Translations under genes and position numbers: made by a program
Origin: JAYREN01 sp963663375
GTDB lineage: Bacteria; Acidobacteriota; Holophagae; Holophagales; Holophagaceae
Direction: 5' to 3'
Length of the DNA stretch: 64,000 nucleotides
NCBI GenBank assembly: GCA_963663375.1
Contig: OY760195.1
Coordinates: forward strand, 1,240,001-1,304,000
Notes under the pieces: generated by a model
Told to the model about the DNA's origin: nothing
Database searches by the model: none
What the model saw: only the letters and a program-made list of their open reading frames with translations
In this document: one piece after another, positions 59,703 to 64,000 of the stretch
Layout of the letters: each line of letters starts with the position of its first letter
How positions within the stretch are numbered: the stretch's first letter is position 1

Positions 59703-61340
59703 TCAGAACCTCACGGTGTTTCGAATACCGAACTGCCAGGAGGACTGGCCCGGCTGGCGCACCAGTGGTGCCGTGAAGGTCAGGAGCAGCACGCGGGCCA
59801 GGGAGCTCTTGAGGTCCCCCAGCCGCAGGCCCAGGCCCACATCCGGATAGGTGGCGGACCAGCCCTTGGCACCCATCTGGTGCACCGCGCCCGCATCCAC
59901 AAAGGCGACGTACCCGACCCGGAAGAGGCCCCACCAGCGTTGCTCCGTGAAGAACCGATGTTCCACGGACATGATCCAGTGGGCGTTGCCCGGATGGAGG
60001 TAGTTGGGATACCCGCGCAGCCCCTCGGCTCCGCCCATGTATTGAAGGTTTTCGGGGTCGGGGGAATGCACGTAGCCAACCCCGAGATAGGCGGCCACCT
60101 GATAAGAGGGTCTGACTTGAACGTAGGTGGAAACACTGGCATCCAGGCAAAGATTTTCGCCATTGGACCGCCCCAGCCGCCCGCGCAGGGTGCCCTCGAA
60201 CAGCGTGATCAGCTCGGGCGAGCCCGACCAGCCCTTGGTCAAGTGGAGCTGGGCGTAGGGTCCGGGCCGCGTGGAGCCCAGCCGACGGGTGTAGGAGCCC
60301 AGTTCGAGGGTGCCTTCCCAGGCCAGGTTGTAGTCCTCCGCCACATCCATCCCCCGGATGTCCTGAAAGGTCTCATAGCCTTCCTGCTGGTATGCCAGGG
60401 TCAGGGCCACCCCCCGCTGGCGGCGGCTTTCGAGGAGCGGAGGGGGTTCCACCGCGAGGGGATCCAGTACCTCCCACTCCCCGTACCGGCGGTCGTTCGC
60501 CGACAAGGCCACCCCGGCCCTCCACACGCGATCCTCATGCTGCTTGATGGCCCAGGCCGCCGTCGCCCGCACGCCGTTCGCCCAGAAGGGCGTCGCGTAG
60601 ATCGGCTCACCCGCGTCATAGATCATCAACCGGGACTTCCGGCTCTGCCCCTCGAAGGACACCGCCCACGGCGCACTGAGGGAGAAGAAGGGGCGCCCCA
60701 GCGCAAAGGTCCGCGCAGAACCATCGGAGAGGGCCTGGTAGTCACCGCTGAGCTGCCAACGGGTCCCCAGAAGCTGCGGATCACGATAGGAAAACTGGGA
60801 TTCGGTGCGCTCGTGATCCTTGGAGACGCTGAATCCGATGGTCTTGCCCGTGCCCAGGAAGTTCTGATCCTGGATCCCGGTGTGCATGGAACTCTGTTTG
60901 CCAACCCGCTGAAACCCCGCGTCCACCTCGATGGTCCAGGCGTCCCGGACCCACACGTGGGCCCGTACCTTGCCATCGCCCATGGATTCGGGCTGGATCC
61001 TCGCTTCCTTGATGAAGGCCAAGGCCCGGAGCAGCCGCTCCGTCTGGTAGATGTCCCGGGCGATGACCCGGTCGCCTTCCTTGAATAGGAGCGCCCGACG
61101 TACCACGACTTCTCGCGTTGAGATGTGGAGATGGTTGGCGGTTCTCCCCAGCCAGTTGTTCTCCGAGGGTTTGGCGAGATCGAAGACGGGCTGGATGTGG
61201 ACGACGATTTCAGCAACCGTGGCCTTCCGGCTTTCCCATCCTCGCCACTCCGAAGGCTGCCGAGGCGCGGCGCCCCCGGCACACAGGAAACCCGGCGCCA
61301 GGCAGCACCCCACCCAGGCGGCCGCAATTCCGTATCTCAT
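59703..61340 (-). CDS. POTRA/Omp85-like outer-membrane protein
   Basis: 545 residues. Signal peptide AAWVGCCLAPGFLCAGGAA, then one or two POTRA-like repeats (VVHIQPVFDLAKPSENNWLG, LLFKEGDRVIARDIYQTERL) and a barrel ending with FGIRNTVRF. The GGAEGLRGYPNYLHPGNAHW segment with RGY matches the conserved loop of surface-antigen/BamA-type barrels. Its role could be secretion or assembly of another protein. The start overlaps the DUF1003 stop by four bases. Confidence 0.75.
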   Translation of the reverse strand: MRYGIAAAWVGCCLAPGFLCAGGAAPRQPSEWRGWESRKATVAEIVVHIQPVFDLAKPSENNWLGRTANHLHISTREVVVRRALLFKEGDRVIARDIYQTERLLRALAFIKEARIQPESMGDGKVRAHVWVRDAWTIEVDAGFQRVGKQSSMHTGIQDQNFLGTGKTIGFSVSKDHERTESQFSYRDPQLLGTRWQLSGDYQALSDGSARTFALGRPFFSLSAPWAVSFEGQSRKSRLMIYDAGEPIYATPFWANGVRATAAWAIKQHEDRVWRAGVALSANDRRYGEWEVLDPLAVEPPPLLESRRQRGVALTLAYQQEGYETFQDIRGMDVAEDYNLAWEGTLELGSYTRRLGSTRPGPYAQLHLTKGWSGSPELITLFEGTLRGRLGRSNGENLCLDASVSTYVQVRPSYQVAAYLGVGYVHSPDPENLQYMGGAEGLRGYPNYLHPGNAHWIMSVEHRFFTEQRWWGLFRVGYVAFVDAGAVHQMGAKGWSATYPDVGLGLRLGDLKSSLARVLLLTFTAPLVRQPGQSSWQFGIRNTVRF

Positions 61341-61912
61341 GGCTGCGACGGGCTGGAAACTAGCGCAGCATTTTTCTCGATCAGCTCCGCCAGTCCCTTC
61401 AACTGCTGCTTCTGGATTTCCAGCAACTCCTCCCACTGTTTTTCCCGCAGCAGATCGATCTTCTCGTGGAGCAGCATGATCTCCAGTTCAGCCTTGAGAT
61501 TGACCTCGTAGTCGTGCTCCGCATGGATCCGATCCTTCTCCGAATGCCGGTTCTGGGACATCAGGATGACGGGTGCCTGGATGGCCGCCAGCATGGAGAG
61601 GAAGAGGTTCAGGAGAATGTACGGGTAGGGATCGAAGGTCTTTCCGCGGTTCAGCAGAAGAAGGGCATTGACCACCACCCACGCGATCATCGTGAAGGTA
61701 AAGAGCCCAACGAAGGGCCAGGAACCGCCGAAGGAGGCTACCGCATCCGCAGAGCGCTGGCCGAAGGTGGCGCTCGTCTCGGACTCCTGCATTACATTCC
61801 GGGAGATATGCGTGCGCGCCGCCACATGCCGCGCGACCTTCTTGGCCCTCTCGTCCAGGCCATCGAAGGGCACTCTCATCAGGTTTTGGGCGATCTCATC
61901 CGGCTTGTGCAT
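61337..61912 (-). CDS. DUF1003 membrane protein
   Basis: 191 residues. Two transmembrane helices (FVGLFTFTMIAWVVVNALLL and YILLNLFLSMLAAIQAPVIL) with the family motif SQNRHSEKDRIHAEHDYEVN after them and a long C-terminal coiled coil (LREKQWEELLEIQKQQLKGL). Function unknown. Overlaps the Omp85-like gene, so the two are translated together. Confidence 0.9.
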   Translation of the reverse strand: MHKPDEIAQNLMRVPFDGLDERAKKVARHVAARTHISRNVMQESETSATFGQRSADAVASFGGSWPFVGLFTFTMIAWVVVNALLLLNRGKTFDPYPYILLNLFLSMLAAIQAPVILMSQNRHSEKDRIHAEHDYEVNLKAELEIMLLHEKIDLLREKQWEELLEIQKQQLKGLAELIEKNAALVSSPSQP

Positions 61913-61950
61913 GGGGGGATCCTATCGAGGGTGTTCCGTTTGCGGCCTGG

Positions 61951-63204
61951 CTAGAGCCAATAGGAGATCAGCCGGGAAGCCCATTCCTTGATGCGCAGAC
62001 TCGCGGGACGCTGCCGCCACTGCTCCAGGTGGATCTCCTGGGAGTCCCGCAGGTCCTCCTGGAAGGCGCTCTCCATCTCCGCGCCAAAGTCATCGCCCAA
62101 CACGACCACGTTGATCTCCAGGTTGTGGAGAAAGCTCCGCATGTCCAGATTGGTCGAGCCCACCGTGGACCAGGTGCCGTCGATCACGGCGGTCTTGGCG
62201 TGCATCACCGATGTCTTCAGCTCGAAGATCCGGATCCCGCCTTTCAACATGCGGGTGTAGTTGGAATGGCCCGCATGGAAGACCGCCCCGCTATCCGAAA
62301 CGCTGGGCAGAACGAGTTTCACGTCCACGCCGCGTCCCGCGGCGTCCAGGAGCGCCTGCAGCGTCTGGGGATCCGGCACGAAATAGGCGGCGGTGATGTG
62401 GATGGATTTCCGGGCGCCACCGATGGCCACCGAGTAGGCCTGGTAGATCTCGAAAGCACCGCCGGGACGGCTGCCCACCACCCGCAGTACCTTGGTACCG
62501 ACGGGCGACAGCGCAGGGAAGTAGTCCCGATCCGGTAGTGCGTCTTCCTGCTGATGGGCCCAGGTGTCCAGAAACAACCACTGCAGCGAGGCCGCGGCGG
62601 GGCCCTCGATCTGGAGGTGAGTATCCCGCCACCCAGGGGAGGCGGGAGCCTTGACCCTCGACCGGAAAAGAGAACTACGGGCGTAGGCGGCGGTGATGTT
62701 CACGCCGCCGGTGAAGGCGACTCGCCCATCCACCACCAGGATCTTCCGATGATCGCGATTGTTGATTCGCCAGCGCCTGCCCAGATGAAAGGGGCTCACC
62801 GGATGAAAGGGCAGCAGCCGAATACCCGCCGCCTGCATGCGGTCGAAGAAGGCCTGGGGTGTCCCCAAGGTGCCGATGCAGTCGTAGATGATGCAGACCT
62901 GGACACCCTCCTTTTGGCGGGCGATGAGGAGATCCGCGAAGGCGATCCCCAGAGGATCCTGGTCGAACAGGTAGGTCTCGAGATTGATGGTGTCCTGGGC
63001 CGAGGCCACGGCGGCCATCATCGCCGCGATGGTCCTGGGGCCGTCAAAGAGGAGGGTGACCTTGTTGCCCACGATGAGGGGTTGCCCCGTCGCGGCCTCC
63101 TCGAGGCTCGCCAGCTGGCTGGCGTGAACCCTGGCGGGCCCCAACCTGCGGGCCAGCACCGAGGCGGCTTGCGGGTCGCTCAAGAGCCCCTTGCCGTCGA
63201 TCAT
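61951..63204 (-). CDS. Phospholipase D-like, cardiolipin synthase type protein
   Basis: 417 residues with two HKD motifs: HRKILVVDGRVAFTGG near residue 150 and HAKTAVIDGTWSTVGSTNLD near residue 345, both complete. ETYLFDQDPLGIAFADLL is the conserved N-terminal part. It probably makes cardiolipin in the membrane. Most relatives of this size begin with a membrane or lipoprotein segment; here none is in frame, but a hydrophobic reading frame lies just upstream in another frame (63216-63386). I kept ATG at 63204 as the start. Confidence 0.85.
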   Translation of the reverse strand: MIDGKGLLSDPQAASVLARRLGPARVHASQLASLEEAATGQPLIVGNKVTLLFDGPRTIAAMMAAVASAQDTINLETYLFDQDPLGIAFADLLIARQKEGVQVCIIYDCIGTLGTPQAFFDRMQAAGIRLLPFHPVSPFHLGRRWRINNRDHRKILVVDGRVAFTGGVNITAAYARSSLFRSRVKAPASPGWRDTHLQIEGPAAASLQWLFLDTWAHQQEDALPDRDYFPALSPVGTKVLRVVGSRPGGAFEIYQAYSVAIGGARKSIHITAAYFVPDPQTLQALLDAAGRGVDVKLVLPSVSDSGAVFHAGHSNYTRMLKGGIRIFELKTSVMHAKTAVIDGTWSTVGSTNLDMRSFLHNLEINVVVLGDDFGAEMESAFQEDLRDSQEIHLEQWRQRPASLRIKEWASRLISYWL

Positions 63205-63215
63205 GCGGGGAGTCT

Positions 63216-63386
63216 TCAGGGCCTCGAGGGGGGCTTTCGAGGGGCGAGGATCCGGAGGCGGACACAGGATGTCGACACCAGCAGGACCGCCAGCCCCTGC
63301 AGCAGCCAGAACCGCAGACCCTCACGCCAATCCGTTGCCCCGCAAAGGGCGACTGAAGCGTGACTTGTTTTCTGGACCGCATTCAC
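63216..63386 (-). CDS. Small hydrophobic reading frame before the PLD gene (possible displaced anchor)
   Basis: 56 codons from GTG at 63386 (GAGGTGG a few bases upstream) to TGA at 63216-63218, eleven bases before the PLD start. It contains one hydrophobic helix (FWLLQGLAVLLVSTSCVRLR). It may be a separate membrane peptide, or the original N-terminal anchor of the PLD protein separated by a frameshift. Confidence 0.3.
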   Translation of the reverse strand: MNAVQKTSHASVALCGATDWREGLRFWLLQGLAVLLVSTSCVRLRILAPRKPPSRP

Positions 63387-63425
63387 TGCCCCACCTCGCG
63401 CCTCATTCAGGAATCGACAGCCAGA

Positions 63426-63461
63426 AATCGGTGGCCCCGGGTCTCCCCGGGGCCACTGATT
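63426..63461 (-). terminator. Strong terminator hairpin after the OmpA-family gene
   Basis: A 16-bp stem with one wobble (63426-63441 with 63446-63461, core GTGGCCCCGGG/CCCGGGGCCAC) around the loop TCTC. It lies 42 bases past the OmpA-family stop on the minus strand. T-tract is short. Confidence 0.6.
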
Positions 63462-63503
63462 CACGCTCGAATTGTGGTCACGGGATCACTCCCAGCGAAC
63501 GGT

Positions 63504-64000
63504 TTACATCCCAGCGTTCTGGGTACCCGTAATGCCCTCGCCTGACACCACCAGCTCGACGCGACGGTTTTCCTGCCGGCCCTCCGCCGTGTCATTGGAG
63601 GCGATGGGGCTCGCTTCGCCAAATCCCTTGGAACTGATGGCATTCGCGGAAACGCCCTGGCTCACCAGATAGTCCTTGGCATTGCTGGCTCTCTGTTCCG
63701 AGAGGCGCTGATTGAGCGCATCGCTGCCATTGCTGTCCGTGAACCCGTCGGCCTCGATCCGCAAGCCCTTGTGGGTCGCCAGAATGCCCGCGATCTTGGA
63801 GAGCTTTTCCCGCGCGGCGGGCAGCAGATTCGCCTTGCCGTTCTGGAAGAGCACTCCTGACATGTTGACGATAAGCCCTCGTGCCGTGGCGCGAGTCTGG
63901 AGGACGCCGTTCAACTGTTCCAGCAGGCGGGCGCGCATGCCCTCATTTCGGGCTTCCAAGCTCTCATTGGCACTCTTCAGATCCTTGTTGGTGGACTGAA
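63504..64000 (-). CDS. OmpA-family C-terminal domain protein (5' end outside window)
   Basis: The frame is open to the window edge, giving at least 165 residues; the true start is beyond base 64000. The visible N-terminal part is a charged coiled coil (LKSANESLEARNEGMRARLL), and the C-terminal 120 residues are an OmpA peptidoglycan-binding domain (VLFQNGKANLLPAAREKL, IEADGFTDSNGSDALNQRLS, GRQENRRVELVVSG). Such coiled-coil/OmpA proteins anchor the envelope to peptidoglycan. Confidence 0.88.
   Translation of the reverse strand, partial: QSTNKDLKSANESLEARNEGMRARLLEQLNGVLQTRATARGLIVNMSGVLFQNGKANLLPAAREKLSKIAGILATHKGLRIEADGFTDSNGSDALNQRLSEQRASNAKDYLVSQGVSANAISSKGFGEASPIASNDTAEGRQENRRVELVVSGEGITGTQNAGM

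Overview
The window is about 64 kb of high-GC, densely coded bacterial chromosome. It carries no rRNA, CRISPR array, transposase or recognisable phage. The combination of genes (B12-dependent glutamate mutase/methylaspartate pathway, leucine and aromatic amino acid catabolism, ResB/CcsA cytochrome c maturation, tandem hemerythrins, flagellar stators, PEGA-type Ser/Thr kinase) fits a respiratory amino-acid-degrading acidobacterium of the Holophaga/Geothrix type. That assignment is inference from gene content, not from a marker gene.

Layout. 0-5 kb: a truncated CobW-like end, an ECF sigma/anti-sigma pair, an unknown membrane-anchored protein, and an overlapping rhodanese / MauE-DoxX / glycerate kinase set. 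5-12 kb: GH130 enzyme and a GT4-toroid fusion on the minus strand, a PEGA Ser/Thr kinase, a YbiT-like ABC-F protein and tRNA-Arg(CCT). 12-24.7 kb: zinc alcohol dehydrogenase, EF-hand peptide, hemolysin III, an aspartase fused to a cyclic-nucleotide-binding domain, RlmF, a holin-like membrane protein, a CoA-binding protein, the divergent pair HPPD/homogentisate dioxygenase, zf-TFIIB protein, DUF502, a DUF4010/MgtC transporter-like protein and a secreted C1 peptidase. 24.8-35.6 kb: a long minus-strand catabolic cluster (FAH, flavin reductase, glutaryl-CoA dehydrogenase, a second acyl-CoA dehydrogenase, both methylcrotonyl-CoA carboxylase subunits, enoyl-CoA hydratase, AtuA-like protein). 35.7-41 kb: phenylalanine hydroxylase, pterin dehydratase, a lipoprotein, ResB and CcsA. 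41-47.4 kb: two hemerythrins, a porin-like barrel, GluQRS, a membrane methyltransferase, MotA/MotB. 47.4-57.5 kb: GntR regulator, GlmS, GlmL, GlmE, methylaspartate ammonia-lyase, a second AtuA-like protein, DUF4387, a P-loop protein and two class I fumarase/mesaconase subunits. 57.5-64 kb: small envelope/stress proteins, an Omp85-like barrel, DUF1003, a cardiolipin-synthase-like PLD protein and a truncated OmpA-family gene.

Function. Phe can be taken to Tyr (PhhA/PhhB); homogentisate formation and cleavage (HPPD/HmgA) and fumarylacetoacetate hydrolysis (FAH) are also here, while maleylacetoacetate isomerase is not in the window. Leucine-type branched acyl-CoA and glutaryl-CoA oxidation sit beside FAH. 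The plus-strand Glm cluster converts glutamate to 3-methylaspartate, mesaconate and probably citramalate.

Most unusual signals. (i) Five inverted repeats lie in gaps between co-directional genes; their arms carry roughly 10-bp periodic sub-motifs, and three have an inner hairpin. (ii) One of those inner 28-nt hairpins recurs, with compensatory base changes, between motA and motB. (iii) In that same motA-motB gap a 32-codon reading frame ends in a near-copy of the MotA C-terminus whose differences from MotA are almost all synonymous. (iv) An aspartase carries an N-terminal cNMP-binding domain. (v) Several perfect dyads lie at promoters or start codons (hmgA/HPPD, glm GntR, cNMP-aspartase, hemolysin III, methyltransferase leader).
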